A program made the position numbers and the translations under genes. 64,000 bases of DNA from Paenibacillus xylanexedens (GTDB lineage: Bacteria > Bacillota > Bacilli > Paenibacillales > Paenibacillaceae): positions 431,899 through 495,898 of the forward strand of contig NZ_VEIO01000002.1 in the NCBI RefSeq assembly GCF_007680605.1. The letters run 5' to 3'. Below are positions 54,446 through 63,995 of this stretch, piece by piece (positions within the stretch are counted from its first letter, which is position 1; the number at the start of each line of letters is the position of its first letter). The notes under the pieces were generated by a model. It was not told the origin of the DNA. It saw nothing but the letters and a program-made list of their open reading frames with translations, and searched no databases.

Positions 54446-55591
54446 ATGAACAAAGTGTTTGTTGCGATTGATTTCCCGCCTGAAAAGGGAGGGATTCATG
54501 ATTATGCCTACGGGCTGATCTCACAGATTCCAGCAGAAGAGACAACGGTGCTGACCAATAAAATAAATAATACCGCAGAGTCCGAGCAGTTTGACCGGAA
54601 GAGTGATTTTGAAATCATTCGGAAACGTATTTTTTCGGATTCTAATAAATGGCTGATGATTCTCTCGCAGCTTGTTCTGGTCATGCAGCTGATTCTGTTG
54701 AAATGGCGCAAAAAAACAGATGAGATTCATTTTGTGAATATATTCCCGGTTGGCTTAGCCGGTCCATTCATGAAATTCCTTTTTCGAGTAAAATACTTTC
54801 CCTATGTTCACGGCCTGGATGTGATGGGGATGGTTAATAGCCGATTATTCCCACTGCTGTTGTTCATTCTGAAGCGTGCGGACAAGGTGATTGCCAATAG
54901 CCAGTATACGAAGTCGAAGCTGGTTGAACTGGGGATTTCGGAGTCTCAGATTGTCATTATTCCACCGGGACTTAACGTGAGCAAGCTAAACGCGGATACA
55001 GGGAGCCAGGAAGAGTTACGGAATAAGTATGGTCTGCATGGAAAAAAAGTGATGATTACCGTCTCGCGACTTGTGGAACGCAAAGGTCATGATGTCACAC
55101 TGAAAGCCATGAGTCAGGTTATTAGGCATATTCCTGATCTGAAGTATGTTATCTGCGGAGATGGGCCGTATAAGGGAGAACTCGAACGACTGGTAACTCA
55201 ATACGGACTCGAATCTGTTGTTATATTTACAGGACGTACTACAGACCATGAGCTTCAGCAATTGTATGAATGTGCGGATCTCTTCATTATGCCAAGCCGG
55301 GATATCAAGGAGAAGGGTGACGTGGAAGGGTTCGGGATTGTATTCCTGGAAGCCAACTATTATCGATTACCTGTCATTGCAGGCAACAGTGGCGGTATTC
55401 CCGATGCCGTGAAGGACAATATCACCGGTTATCTCGTAGATCCGGTTAATGATCAGGAGATTGCTACACGTATCGAACAATTAATGACCGATGATAGGCT
55501 AGCCAGAGCGATGGGGGATAACGGATACGACTGGGTGGTCAACTATTGTCTGTGGTCGCATCGCGGACAGTTGTTGAAGCAATTGGCCTAA
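54446..55591 (+). CDS. GT4-family glycosyltransferase 4
   Basis: This 381-residue GT4 enzyme has P-P-E-K-G-G-I-H-D-Y-A at the N-terminus, V-S-R-L-V-E-R-K-G-H-D-V in the middle and E-G-F-G-I-V-F-L-E-A at the donor site. P-S-R-D is just before it. ATG at 54446 follows GAGGGAG by 8 bases; the frame extends to 54419. Confidence 0.9.
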   Translation: MNKVFVAIDFPPEKGGIHDYAYGLISQIPAEETTVLTNKINNTAESEQFDRKSDFEIIRKRIFSDSNKWLMILSQLVLVMQLILLKWRKKTDEIHFVNIFPVGLAGPFMKFLFRVKYFPYVHGLDVMGMVNSRLFPLLLFILKRADKVIANSQYTKSKLVELGISESQIVIIPPGLNVSKLNADTGSQEELRNKYGLHGKKVMITVSRLVERKGHDVTLKAMSQVIRHIPDLKYVICGDGPYKGELERLVTQYGLESVVIFTGRTTDHELQQLYECADLFIMPSRDIKEKGDVEGFGIVFLEANYYRLPVIAGNSGGIPDAVKDNITGYLVDPVNDQEIATRIEQLMTDDRLARAMGDNGYDWVVNYCLWSHRGQLLKQLA

Positions 55592-55616
55592 ATATCAATG
55601 TGATTGGGGTGAGAGC

Positions 55617-56513
55617 ATGAGGGCTTCTGTAGCCATTTGTACACACAACAGAGCGGTAGACACTATGCAGGCTGTTGAGAGTGTATTGAAAGGAGATACC
55701 GATCCTGCCGATTACGAAATTTTGGTCATAGATAATCATTCGACAGATCATACTAGGGATTTATTTGATTCGTCTCACATGCCGGAGCATGTAAGGTATA
55801 TTTTTGAACCACAATTAGGCCTTTCTTATGCAAGAAACCGGGCAATCAAGGAAGCAAAAGGTGAGTTTATTTTATTTCTGGATGATGATGCATTGGCATG
55901 TCCTGCTTGGATAAACGAAGTCATTAAGATATTTGATATGGATTCCCGGATTGGTTGTGTGGGTGGGAAAATCGTTCCCATATGGGAGGGCGGAAGACCC
56001 GAATGGATACCACAAGATATTGTGAGCTTGTACACACTAATGGATTTCTCTGAAAAAGTTGTTGAGATGCCCGCACCTTCTATTCCTTTTGGGGCCAATG
56101 TAGCATTCAGAGTGAGTATTTTCGAAAAGTTAGAGCCGTTTAGAGAAGATTTGGGGCGGGTTGGTACAAATCTAATGTCAAGTGAAGAGAGTGAGCTAAT
56201 CAGTCGAGTCCGCCAAGAACATAAAGTTTTCTACAGTCCATATGCAGTTGTTGAACACAAAATAGCAAAAAGCAGATTAACCAAACGTTGGCTATTACGC
56301 CGAGTGTATTGGCAAGGTATAAGTGATGCCACGCGGTATAAGAAAAGTGCATGGGGCGTATTCAAACATACGATAAGAATTGTGCAAGCAGCTCTATTAA
56401 TCGTCATCTCTTTCAATAATGTGCAGAAAGTCATGAGTGAGATGGCTAAAATATCTTATCGGAACGGCACGATTGTGGGATCTTTCCGAAATGGCAGAGG
56501 GCTGAACACCTGA
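55617..56513 (+). CDS. GT2-family glycosyltransferase
   Basis: This 298-residue protein is an inverting GT-A enzyme. V-A-I-C-T-H-N-R is the usual GT2 start and F-L-D-D-D-A holds the D-x-D metal site. W-x-N-E-V and G-A-N-V-A-F-R are in the acceptor area. A C-terminal hydrophobic stretch (about residues 255-272) may anchor it to the membrane. It is the only GT2 in the cluster. Confidence 0.9.
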   Translation: MRASVAICTHNRAVDTMQAVESVLKGDTDPADYEILVIDNHSTDHTRDLFDSSHMPEHVRYIFEPQLGLSYARNRAIKEAKGEFILFLDDDALACPAWINEVIKIFDMDSRIGCVGGKIVPIWEGGRPEWIPQDIVSLYTLMDFSEKVVEMPAPSIPFGANVAFRVSIFEKLEPFREDLGRVGTNLMSSEESELISRVRQEHKVFYSPYAVVEHKIAKSRLTKRWLLRRVYWQGISDATRYKKSAWGVFKHTIRIVQAALLIVISFNNVQKVMSEMAKISYRNGTIVGSFRNGRGLNT

Positions 56514-57898
56514 TGAACATGGCGATTGCCCGAAAACCAAGGCAGCGAAGCATTATTCAGACCATCGTCATGACAAGCATGGCGAATATTCTCATTATGG
56601 CTGTGACCACGCTAACCTCGATTATTACAGCCCGTATGTTCGGAGCGACGGGGAAGGGGGAGCTCGCTGCCGTTTTATTCTGGCCTGCATTTATTTCGGG
56701 TCTGGCCGCATTTGGTCTGCCGACCTCGTTAATTTACAACGTCAAAAAAAACAGTCAGCAACTCCCTGTCTATATCAGCATGAGTTTTGCCGTTCAGATT
56801 CCGATCAGTATCATCGCTGGGGTGATCAGTTGGTTTGGTATCCCTGTCTGGCTATCCGGATATTCCGAATCCGTCATTACCATTGCACGGTGGTATACCG
56901 TATCCATGGTTCCAGTGATGCTGTTCATGGGTGTGCTTGCAGCAGCAGCACAAGGAACCGACAAGTTCCATATTTACAATCTGTCGCGCTTGCTGGCTCC
57001 TTTATTAAATCTTGCAGGGTTGGTACTACTGTGGGTAGCGCAGGTATTAACCGTGGAAAGAGCCATTATTATCAGCTTTGCCACCACTATACTGGTGTTG
57101 ACCTGTTACATGATTGCGATGCGTCAGCAAATATTCAGCTCCGTCAGCAAGCTGGTGGCTCAGATTCGAACAGGGATTCATCTATTCAGCTATGGCCTTC
57201 GTGTATATGGGGTAGAGTTGCTGGGCACGCTGTATAGCCAGTTTGACAAAATTATTATTTTGGCTCTACTGACGCCCAAAGATTTCGGGTTATATTCCGT
57301 TGTGTTTGCCCTGTCACGCATGTTTAATGTTGTGCAGACGGCAATCACCAATGTGATTTTTCCGAAGGTCGCCGGCATGGAGCAGCAACAGGTGTTGTCT
57401 CTTGTTGGCAGAGCTTTTCGCATTAGTATGGTACTTATGACGATCATCATCATACCGAGTATGCTGATTGGTCGTTTTTTTATTGGCTTGTTGTTTGGCC
57501 CGGAATTTCTGGAGGCCAGCGGTGTGTTCTATCTGTTATCTCTGGAGTGTATTGTTGGCGGGGGATCATGGATTCTGGCTTCGGCTTTTAATGCGCTCGG
57601 GAGACCAGGCGTTATCGTGCTTCGGCAGGTCATTGCACTTGCTGTTACGATTACGTTGTTTTTTGTGCTTACGCCGATGTTCGGATTATACGGTTTAGGG
57701 CTGGCGTTGTTGCTTGGTTCCTTCGTCCGTATGCTGATGTCCTTAATATCCGTTTCGATTATATTCAAAATGCCGATGCACAACATGTTATATAACAAGG
57801 AAGATATGGCCTTCCTCAAGCAAAAATGGAGAGAAAAAAATGTATTTAAAGGAGCCGGAAGAGATGTCAAACGTGCAAAAGATTCATCCGATGGATGA
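56513..57898 (+). CDS. Polysaccharide flippase (Wzx, MOP superfamily)
   Basis: This 461-residue protein has about fourteen hydrophobic segments and the MOP/PST flippase start (T-S-I-I-T-A-R-M-F-G-A-T-G-K-G-E). It moves undecaprenyl-linked repeat units across the membrane. Its ATG overlaps the GT2 stop by one base. The hydrophilic C-terminus overlaps the next gene. Confidence 0.92.
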   Translation: MNMAIARKPRQRSIIQTIVMTSMANILIMAVTTLTSIITARMFGATGKGELAAVLFWPAFISGLAAFGLPTSLIYNVKKNSQQLPVYISMSFAVQIPISIIAGVISWFGIPVWLSGYSESVITIARWYTVSMVPVMLFMGVLAAAAQGTDKFHIYNLSRLLAPLLNLAGLVLLWVAQVLTVERAIIISFATTILVLTCYMIAMRQQIFSSVSKLVAQIRTGIHLFSYGLRVYGVELLGTLYSQFDKIIILALLTPKDFGLYSVVFALSRMFNVVQTAITNVIFPKVAGMEQQQVLSLVGRAFRISMVLMTIIIIPSMLIGRFFIGLLFGPEFLEASGVFYLLSLECIVGGGSWILASAFNALGRPGVIVLRQVIALAVTITLFFVLTPMFGLYGLGLALLLGSFVRMLMSLISVSIIFKMPMHNMLYNKEDMAFLKQKWREKNVFKGAGRDVKRAKDSSDG

Positions 57899-58865
57899 GT
57901 TGAAAAAACGACTTGAATCGATCCTTGAAGTTGTGCCCCCGCGTTCCAAGATCTATTACATTGATTATCCCGTTCACAGCAATTGTGGTGATCTCCTTAT
58001 TATGAAAGGAACAGAGGCTTTTTTCAAAGACCATCATATTCATGTGTCTCAACGATACAGTGTCCATGACTTTCATGACCAAGTCGAAATTCCACGCGAT
58101 CATATTATTGTTCTTCATGGCGGCGGGAATTTCGGTGATTTATACGAAGCCCATCAATCTTTAAGGGAACGTATCGTTCAGCATTACCCGCATCATCGAA
58201 TTGTGATTCTTCCTCAGACAATATTTTATAAGGATCAAGCTATTCTTCAAAGAACTGCATCTGTTTTTGCTCAGCATACAGATCTGCATATCTATGTTCG
58301 CGATGAGATATCGTTTCAAATTGCCTCGGATCATTTTGCCAACTGTAAGGTGAACTTAGTTCCTGATATGGCGCACCAATTATGGCCGATGGAGATCCAG
58401 CGTAACCCTCGTAAAGAGCGATTGAATTTTTTTAGAACAGATATCGAACAGACAGCAACTCAACAATCTTTGAATTCCATAGAGCAGCACGGAGATTACC
58501 TGGATTGGCCCACCTTGTATAACAAATACGAGCGAAAGCTAATCTACTATATCAGTAAAGGGTTGAAGAAACCCGCTTCACGAACGATCTCCCAATTCAT
58601 ATGGATGAAATATAGTGACTACCTTGTAAATAAGGCGGTACGCTGCTTTTCGGATTATCGCATGATTCACACATCCAGATTACATGGTCACATCCTGTCT
58701 TGTCTGATGGCGAAGCCTAACCTATTGATTGATAACTCTTATGGGAAGAATTCGGGATATTACCGGATATGGACACATGAAGTGAACACAGCCAATATGG
58801 ACTCCTCTTCCAAGGCGAGTGCTCCACCCGTGCCCAAGTATATGGAATCAACGGCAACCGTGTAA
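57864..58865 (+). CDS. Polysaccharide pyruvyl transferase-family protein
   Basis: This 333-residue protein matches the EpsI/EpsO-type pyruvyl transferase family, which adds a pyruvate ketal from phosphoenolpyruvate to a sugar. Typical parts are Y-P-V-H-S-N-C-G-D near the N-terminus, L-H-G-G-G-N-F-G-D, and the late H-T-S-R-L-H-G-H-I motif. ATG 57864 (after GGAAGAG) overlaps the flippase gene by 35 bases; the frame starts at 57840. The product would give the EPS extra negative charge. Confidence 0.88.
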   Translation: MSNVQKIHPMDELKKRLESILEVVPPRSKIYYIDYPVHSNCGDLLIMKGTEAFFKDHHIHVSQRYSVHDFHDQVEIPRDHIIVLHGGGNFGDLYEAHQSLRERIVQHYPHHRIVILPQTIFYKDQAILQRTASVFAQHTDLHIYVRDEISFQIASDHFANCKVNLVPDMAHQLWPMEIQRNPRKERLNFFRTDIEQTATQQSLNSIEQHGDYLDWPTLYNKYERKLIYYISKGLKKPASRTISQFIWMKYSDYLVNKAVRCFSDYRMIHTSRLHGHILSCLMAKPNLLIDNSYGKNSGYYRIWTHEVNTANMDSSSKASAPPVPKYMESTATV

Positions 58866-58919
58866 CGGACGAAAAGCCGTCCCGCATCATCTTAAAATAT
58901 ATAGAGTGGAGTGGTTGCA

Positions 58920-60308
58920 TTGAGAATCGTACTTCTCTCCGGTGGATCAGGTAAGCGGTTATGGCCTTTGTCCAACGACACGAGATCCAAGCAATTCCTG
59001 AAGGTGCTTGAAGGTGAGGACGGACAGACGGAATCGATGGTACAGCGCGTATGGAGGCAATTGCAGCATACGGGGCTGAGCGGGCAAGCCACGATTGCAA
59101 CAAGTAAACCGCAGGTGGAGATTTTGCGAAGTCAGTTGGGGTATGAAGTCGATCTGGTGGTGGAGCCAGAACGAAGAGACACCTTTCCCGCAATCGCCTT
59201 GGCAGCCGTATATTTGTACTCGGTGCAGGGAGCCAGCTTAAATGAAACGGTAGCCATGCTTCCTGTTGATCCCTATGTGGAGGAGTCCTTCTTTTATAAA
59301 GTAACAGAGCTGGAGGACGTGCTGGATGACTCCGGTGCGGAGCTTGCGTTAATTGGAGTGAAACCGACGTATCCTTCGGAAAAGTATGGTTACATCATTC
59401 CAGAACGGTCCGAAACTAAAGAAGAACAACGTTACGCCAAAGTATCCCGTTTTCAAGAGAAACCCCGTGAAGCTGAAGCGGCAGAGATGATCGAACAATC
59501 TGCCCTTTGGAATTGCGGGGTTTTTGCATTCAAACTCAATTATTTGATCAATCTGCTCATCTCGCTTGAACTGCCTATCCAGTATGAAGAAATGCTGAAA
59601 CAATACGGAAGATTGCAGAAAATCAGCTTTGATTATCAGGTGGTGGAGAAGGCTCGGCATATTGTGGTTACACCTTACGAGGGGTATTGGAAAGATCTAG
59701 GTACATGGAACACGCTGACAGACGAGATGAGTACCAATATCGTGGGCAAAGGTGTCATGACGAACAGCACGGTGAACACACATCTGATTAATGAATTAAA
59801 CATTCCGGTCTGTGTGCTGGGCGTATCCAACCTGATCGTGGCAACAAGCCCTGATGGCATTCTCGTCAGTGAAAAAGAGGCTAGTCCTCAGATCAAAGAA
59901 GTGTTAAAGGACAGCTCTGAGCGCCCTATGTATGAAGAACGTCGCTGGGGCTGTTACCGAGTGCTTGATTACACACGCAATAAAAAAGGCGAAGAAGTAT
60001 TAACCAAACGCATTATCATCGAGCCCCATAAAAACTTTTCGTACCAGTACCATCTCAAACGAAATGAAGTATGGACCGTTGTCTCAGGAGAAGGAGAGTT
60101 CATTATGGACGGCGAGCTCAGACCGCTTCATCAAGGAGATGTCATTGTGATTCCCGCAGGGGGGAAACACAGTGTCAAAGCGTTGAGCGAACTCGAAATT
60201 ATTGAGGTGCAGATGGGCAGTGAACTGGTGGAAGAGGACATCGTTCGCGTTGAGATGGAATGGGAAGATATTATCCAAAATTGCGTGAATTGGGGGAAAA
60301 CAAGATGA
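58920..60308 (+). CDS. manC: Mannose-1-phosphate guanylyltransferase / mannose-6-phosphate isomerase
   Basis: This 462-residue protein is of the bifunctional ManC/AlgA/XanB type. The N-terminal pyrophosphorylase motif G-G-S-G-K-R-L-W-P-L makes GDP-mannose. The C-terminal cupin domain (about residues 350-450) has Q-Y-H, the E-V-W motif and G-G-K-H, the expected metal ligands of a type II phosphomannose isomerase. TTG at 58920 is chosen because GGAG precedes it by 8 bases; the frame is open to GTG 58911, which overlaps that site. Its stop overlaps the ugd ATG. Confidence 0.93.
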   Translation: MRIVLLSGGSGKRLWPLSNDTRSKQFLKVLEGEDGQTESMVQRVWRQLQHTGLSGQATIATSKPQVEILRSQLGYEVDLVVEPERRDTFPAIALAAVYLYSVQGASLNETVAMLPVDPYVEESFFYKVTELEDVLDDSGAELALIGVKPTYPSEKYGYIIPERSETKEEQRYAKVSRFQEKPREAEAAEMIEQSALWNCGVFAFKLNYLINLLISLELPIQYEEMLKQYGRLQKISFDYQVVEKARHIVVTPYEGYWKDLGTWNTLTDEMSTNIVGKGVMTNSTVNTHLINELNIPVCVLGVSNLIVATSPDGILVSEKEASPQIKEVLKDSSERPMYEERRWGCYRVLDYTRNKKGEEVLTKRIIIEPHKNFSYQYHLKRNEVWTVVSGEGEFIMDGELRPLHQGDVIVIPAGGKHSVKALSELEIIEVQMGSELVEEDIVRVEMEWEDIIQNCVNWGKTR

Positions 60309-61636
60309 ATATTGCGGTGATTGGAACAGGTTATGTGGGGCTGGTATCAGGGGTTTGTTTTTCGGAGATTGGCAACCAGGTGATCTGTGTAGACAACAAT
60401 GAGGAAAAAGTACAAATGCTGAATGAGGGCATCGTTCCGATCTACGAACCTGGTCTTAAAGAGTTGATGATTTCCAATATGCAAGCAGGCAAACTTTCTT
60501 TTACTTCAAACATCGGTGAAGCGATACACCAGTCAGATATTGTCTTTATAGCCGTAGGCACACCTTCTCTACCAAACGGTGAGGCGAATTTAAGTTATGT
60601 AGAGCAAGTGGCTATGGAGATCGGCACCCATCTCGAGAGCTACAAAATCATCGTGACCAAAAGCACGGTTCCTGTAGGCACCAATGACCGCATCCGCGAT
60701 CTGATTCGCAGCATATCCTCCCAGCCATTTGACGTGGCCTCTGTTCCCGAGTTTTTGCGAGAAGGCTCCGCAATCAAGGATACGCTCAACCCCGACCGGA
60801 TAGTCATCGGCACCAGCAGTGACCGGGCCATTCAGACGCTAAAGAAACTTCATCGGCCTCTAACAAGCAATCTGATTATTACAGATATCCGCTCAGCGGA
60901 GATGATTAAATACGCATCCAATGCATTTCTGGCAACCAAAATATCATTTATTAATGAAATTTCGAATATTTGTGAAAAAGTTGGGGCGGATGTTACACGC
61001 GTGGCAGAAGGCATGGGGTACGATAAACGCATCGGGTCTGCTTTTTTGAAGGCAGGTATAGGTTACGGCGGCTCCTGTTTTCCTAAAGATACACAGGCGC
61101 TGATCCAGATTGCAGGCATGGTGGATTATGATTTCAGACTGTTGAAATCCGTAGTGCAGGTCAACCAGGACCAACGTATGCAAGTGATCTACAAGCTGGA
61201 GGAAGCGTTGGGGTCACTCGCAGGCAAGACAATTGCCATCTGGGGACTGGCGTTTAAACCGGATACCGATGATGTGCGAGACGCACCGGCCATTGATATT
61301 GTTCAACATCTTATTGATGCTGGAGCATCGGTCAGAGCCTACGATCCGATTGCAACGGCTAACTTCCGTAAAGAGATCGACATTGCCTCGATTTCGTGGG
61401 AGGATAGCCCGCTTCATGCTGCCCAAGACGCGGATGCGCTATGTGTGCTGACGGAATGGAAGGAATTTACCCAGGTTGATCTGACAACCTTAGCCCAAAC
61501 GATGAAGGAGCCTGTGATGATCGATGGTCGTAATGTGTATAGTGCTGAGCAGATTCAAGCATCTGCCTTCCACTATTATTCTGTCGGACGTCCAGGTCTC
61601 GTGAAGGTGGAAGGGAAAGCAACAGCAATTATCTAA
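60305..61636 (+). CDS. ugd: UDP-glucose 6-dehydrogenase
   Basis: This 443-residue enzyme oxidises UDP-glucose twice to UDP-glucuronate, using NAD. The Rossmann motif G-T-G-Y-V-G-L is at the N-terminus and C258, in G-Y-G-G-S-C-F-P-K-D, is the catalytic thiol. E-F-L-R-E-G is the substrate loop. ATG 60305 overlaps the manC stop. Product feeds the UXS-type enzyme or is used directly. Confidence 0.96.
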   Translation: MNIAVIGTGYVGLVSGVCFSEIGNQVICVDNNEEKVQMLNEGIVPIYEPGLKELMISNMQAGKLSFTSNIGEAIHQSDIVFIAVGTPSLPNGEANLSYVEQVAMEIGTHLESYKIIVTKSTVPVGTNDRIRDLIRSISSQPFDVASVPEFLREGSAIKDTLNPDRIVIGTSSDRAIQTLKKLHRPLTSNLIITDIRSAEMIKYASNAFLATKISFINEISNICEKVGADVTRVAEGMGYDKRIGSAFLKAGIGYGGSCFPKDTQALIQIAGMVDYDFRLLKSVVQVNQDQRMQVIYKLEEALGSLAGKTIAIWGLAFKPDTDDVRDAPAIDIVQHLIDAGASVRAYDPIATANFRKEIDIASISWEDSPLHAAQDADALCVLTEWKEFTQVDLTTLAQTMKEPVMIDGRNVYSAEQIQASAFHYYSVGRPGLVKVEGKATAII

Positions 61637-61677
61637 ATTGCCAGTGAATATCAACAATATGAGTGAGGAAGATCCCC

Positions 61678-62595
61678 ATGAAAAAGTGGATGAAATGGAC
61701 GGCTTGGATCGTTTCCCTTTTGATCATCGTTGTATTTGGTTATGCGATCTATCTCTATCAATCGGTTAAATCAACCGCTGATCAGATTTATGAGCCTCGT
61801 AATCCCGTAAAGCCTGTTTCGGTAACCGATGCCAAGGGCGGACTCCAGGTTGAACTCAATCGTAAAGAGCCCTTTAATGCCTTGATCCTGGGGGTGGATG
61901 AGCGCCAGAATGATCGAGGACGTTCAGATACGATGATTGTTCTAAGTGTGAATCCGGGGAAAAAGAAAGTGCTGATGTTTAATATTCCGCGAGATACACG
62001 AACGGAAATTGTAGGACGCAACACCGAAGACAAAATCAATCACGCTTACGCCTTTGGGGGCGTGGATATGTCTCTTGCAACAGTTGAACAATTTTTGGGA
62101 ATTCCCATTCACTATTATATGAAAGTAGATATGGAGGGGTTCTCCAAAATCATTGATCTTGTTGGGGGTGTGGATGTAAACAACCCGTTTGCCTTTGACT
62201 ATGAGGGTAAACGTTATGAGCAGGGAAACATTCATCTGGATGGTGTCGCTGCTCTCGGGTTCTCCAGAATGCGTTATGATGATCCGAAGGGTGACTTGGG
62301 AAGGAATGATCGTCAGCGAGAGGTCCTGAAGCAGATGCTCAAAAATACGATGCAATTCTCCAGTGTGCTTCACCTTCAAAATATGTTAGATGAGCTGGGT
62401 ACACATGTCAGAACAGATCTGACATTTGATGAGATGAAAGAACTGCTTCTGGATTATCGTAGCGACCTGGAAGAAATCGATACAGTTGAGATCAAGGGAA
62501 AAGGCGAGAAAATCAACGGTATTTATTATTTTATTGTAGATCAAGAGGAAAAGGAGCGCATTCACGGATTACTGACGCAGCACCTAGAACAGTAA
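61678..62595 (+). CDS. LytR-CpsA-Psr (LCP) family protein
   Basis: This 305-residue membrane-anchored protein has one N-terminal helix (about residues 9-27) and an extracellular LCP domain. L-G-V-D-E-R and R-G-R-S-D-T-M, followed by P-R-D-T-R, are the pyrophosphate-binding motifs. LCP enzymes move undecaprenyl-linked polymers to peptidoglycan, so part of the EPS may be wall-attached as a capsule. ATG 61678 is preferred (GAGGAAG upstream) over GTG 61663. Confidence 0.92.
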   Translation: MKKWMKWTAWIVSLLIIVVFGYAIYLYQSVKSTADQIYEPRNPVKPVSVTDAKGGLQVELNRKEPFNALILGVDERQNDRGRSDTMIVLSVNPGKKKVLMFNIPRDTRTEIVGRNTEDKINHAYAFGGVDMSLATVEQFLGIPIHYYMKVDMEGFSKIIDLVGGVDVNNPFAFDYEGKRYEQGNIHLDGVAALGFSRMRYDDPKGDLGRNDRQREVLKQMLKNTMQFSSVLHLQNMLDELGTHVRTDLTFDEMKELLLDYRSDLEEIDTVEIKGKGEKINGIYYFIVDQEEKERIHGLLTQHLEQ

Positions 62596-62626
62596 GGGCA
62601 ACGTTCGTGAAACAGCAAGGAAAGTG

Positions 62627-63181
62627 GTGAAAACATTGCTGAATGCGGAGGGAAGAGAAACAAGAAAACAGAAATATCAACGGAAGAATCGTTCGTATAA
62701 AATGTTGTTTTGGCTAATGCTGGCAGGGGTCTGGATTGCGATAATCTGGCTGATGTCTTCCCAATCCTATCAACAACAAAATATTCAGCCATGGCTTCAA
62801 CGTTTGACCAAACAGGTGCACATCGGGGTTACATTGCCCGATGTGCACCTGTTTTATAATGGGCACGAGTATTCACTAAAAGAAAGGCCTTATGCTTTTG
62901 TAGAATTCCTCTTTCGCAAGACTGCGCATCTATTAATCTACGCTGTACTCGCAGTATTAATCTATGGCAGTCTGCGTTACAAACGGGTGAGAGGCATAAC
63001 TTGTATTACGTTGGCGCTGATGTTCGTTGCAGTGATTGCCTCCATTGACGAGTATATCCAACAGTTCAGCCCCAATCGTACGAGTTCAATCTGGGATGTC
63101 GGTGTAGACTTGATTGGCGGAAGTTGCGGCATCGCGGTTTATACAGGAATTCGAGCTTTGCTGGGTAGGAGACATCATTGA
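62627..63181 (+). CDS. VanZ-like membrane protein
   Basis: This 184-residue protein has about four hydrophobic segments and the VanZ-family motifs: F-R-K-T-A-H-L-L-I-Y, then I-D-E-Y-I-Q-Q-F-S-P-N-R-T-S-S-I-W-D-V-G-V-D. The family's biochemical role is not settled; VanZ gives low-level teicoplanin resistance. GTG at 62627 is used; GTG at 62624 also possible. It follows the LCP gene closely. Confidence 0.9.
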   Translation: MKTLLNAEGRETRKQKYQRKNRSYKMLFWLMLAGVWIAIIWLMSSQSYQQQNIQPWLQRLTKQVHIGVTLPDVHLFYNGHEYSLKERPYAFVEFLFRKTAHLLIYAVLAVLIYGSLRYKRVRGITCITLALMFVAVIASIDEYIQQFSPNRTSSIWDVGVDLIGGSCGIAVYTGIRALLGRRHH

Positions 63182-63272
63182 TTTCCCAGGAAATGCAGTG
63201 TGTAGTCCAGGCATAGCTTCTACTTGTTTGCAAACCATCATACATATGGGGTAGGCAGGACAAGGGGGCTGA

Positions 63273-63788
63273 ATGATGCTAAGAAGAAGAAACCGTAATG
63301 CACTGTTCAAAAAAAGCGGACTTATTTTATTTGTAGTGCTTTTGCTGTGGCTGATTATCAGGAGTGTACCTGCACTGTTTCGTGCAGATGCGCCTGCAGA
63401 GGCTGCTGCTGTGGCAGAAGAGTTTTACAAATACGAGCAAACGGGTGACTTCGGAAGCTCCTGGGAGCTTTTTCATCCTTTAATGAAAGAGCGATTTCCG
63501 AAGAGTGCCTATGTGCAGAATAGAGCTCACATTTTTATGCAGCATTTTGGTGTGCAGACGTTTGAACTGGAGATGGAGCCGCCAGAGCGGGAGTTTGATG
63601 TGGAGATCGTTCAGGGCGTGAAGCCCTTTCCCGAAGCATACAAAATCAAAGTTATACAAACGTATTCCGGAACCTTTGGGAAGTTTGATCTTGTGCAGAT
63701 CTGTTACCTTGTACAGGATGGTAAGCAGTGGACGCTGTTATGGTACTACCCGGATGATAGGAAACACAACACTGAAACTTCATCGTGA
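63273..63788 (+). CDS. Uncharacterised single-pass membrane protein
   Basis: This 171-residue protein has a basic N-terminus and one membrane helix (about residues 16-34). The outside part resembles NTF2-like/DUF4878-type folds (A-A-A-V-A-E-E-F-Y-K-Y-E-Q-T-G-D), but I cannot name a family. ATG codons at 63273 and 63276 both fit AAGGGGG. It is the last gene of the EPS region and no partner is clear. Confidence 0.8.
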   Translation: MMLRRRNRNALFKKSGLILFVVLLLWLIIRSVPALFRADAPAEAAAVAEEFYKYEQTGDFGSSWELFHPLMKERFPKSAYVQNRAHIFMQHFGVQTFELEMEPPEREFDVEIVQGVKPFPEAYKIKVIQTYSGTFGKFDLVQICYLVQDGKQWTLLWYYPDDRKHNTETSS

Positions 63789-63825
63789 TGCATGATAGGA
63801 TACAATATCAGGATGAGAAATAAAT

Positions 63826-63842
63826 ATTACATATAATGTAAT
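63826..63842. promoter_or_regulatory. Palindrome downstream of the last gene
   Basis: ATTACAT-ATA-ATGTAAT (63826-63842) is a perfect 7+3+7 dyad. No gene starts immediately after it, so its use is unknown. Confidence 0.4.
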
Positions 63843-63891
63843 GTAAATGGAGGTTGAGTATACCGTTTTGTATCATTAGTCCTTGATCAAG

Positions 63892-63935
63892 CGCTATAAA
63901 TGCGAGACTTTTGTCGCATTTATAGCGTTTTTTTG
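63892..63935 (+). terminator. Terminator at the end of the EPS region
   Basis: A perfect 14-bp stem (63892-63905 and 63914-63927) with an 8-base loop is followed by seven T's. Confidence 0.93.
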
Positions 63936-63966
63936 AATTTTCAACCTAAATCCATGCTTAAAAAGC

Positions 63967-63995
63967 TTGACAATAGTCCCGGTGTCAAGTAAATT
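63967..63995 (+). promoter_or_regulatory. Promoter with dyad at the window edge
   Basis: TTGACA (63967-63972), 17 bases, TAAATT (63990-63995): the same hexamers and spacing as the EPS promoter. CTTGACA (63966-63972) and TGTCAAG (63983-63989) form an inverted repeat over the -35. It should drive a gene beyond the window. Confidence 0.6.
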
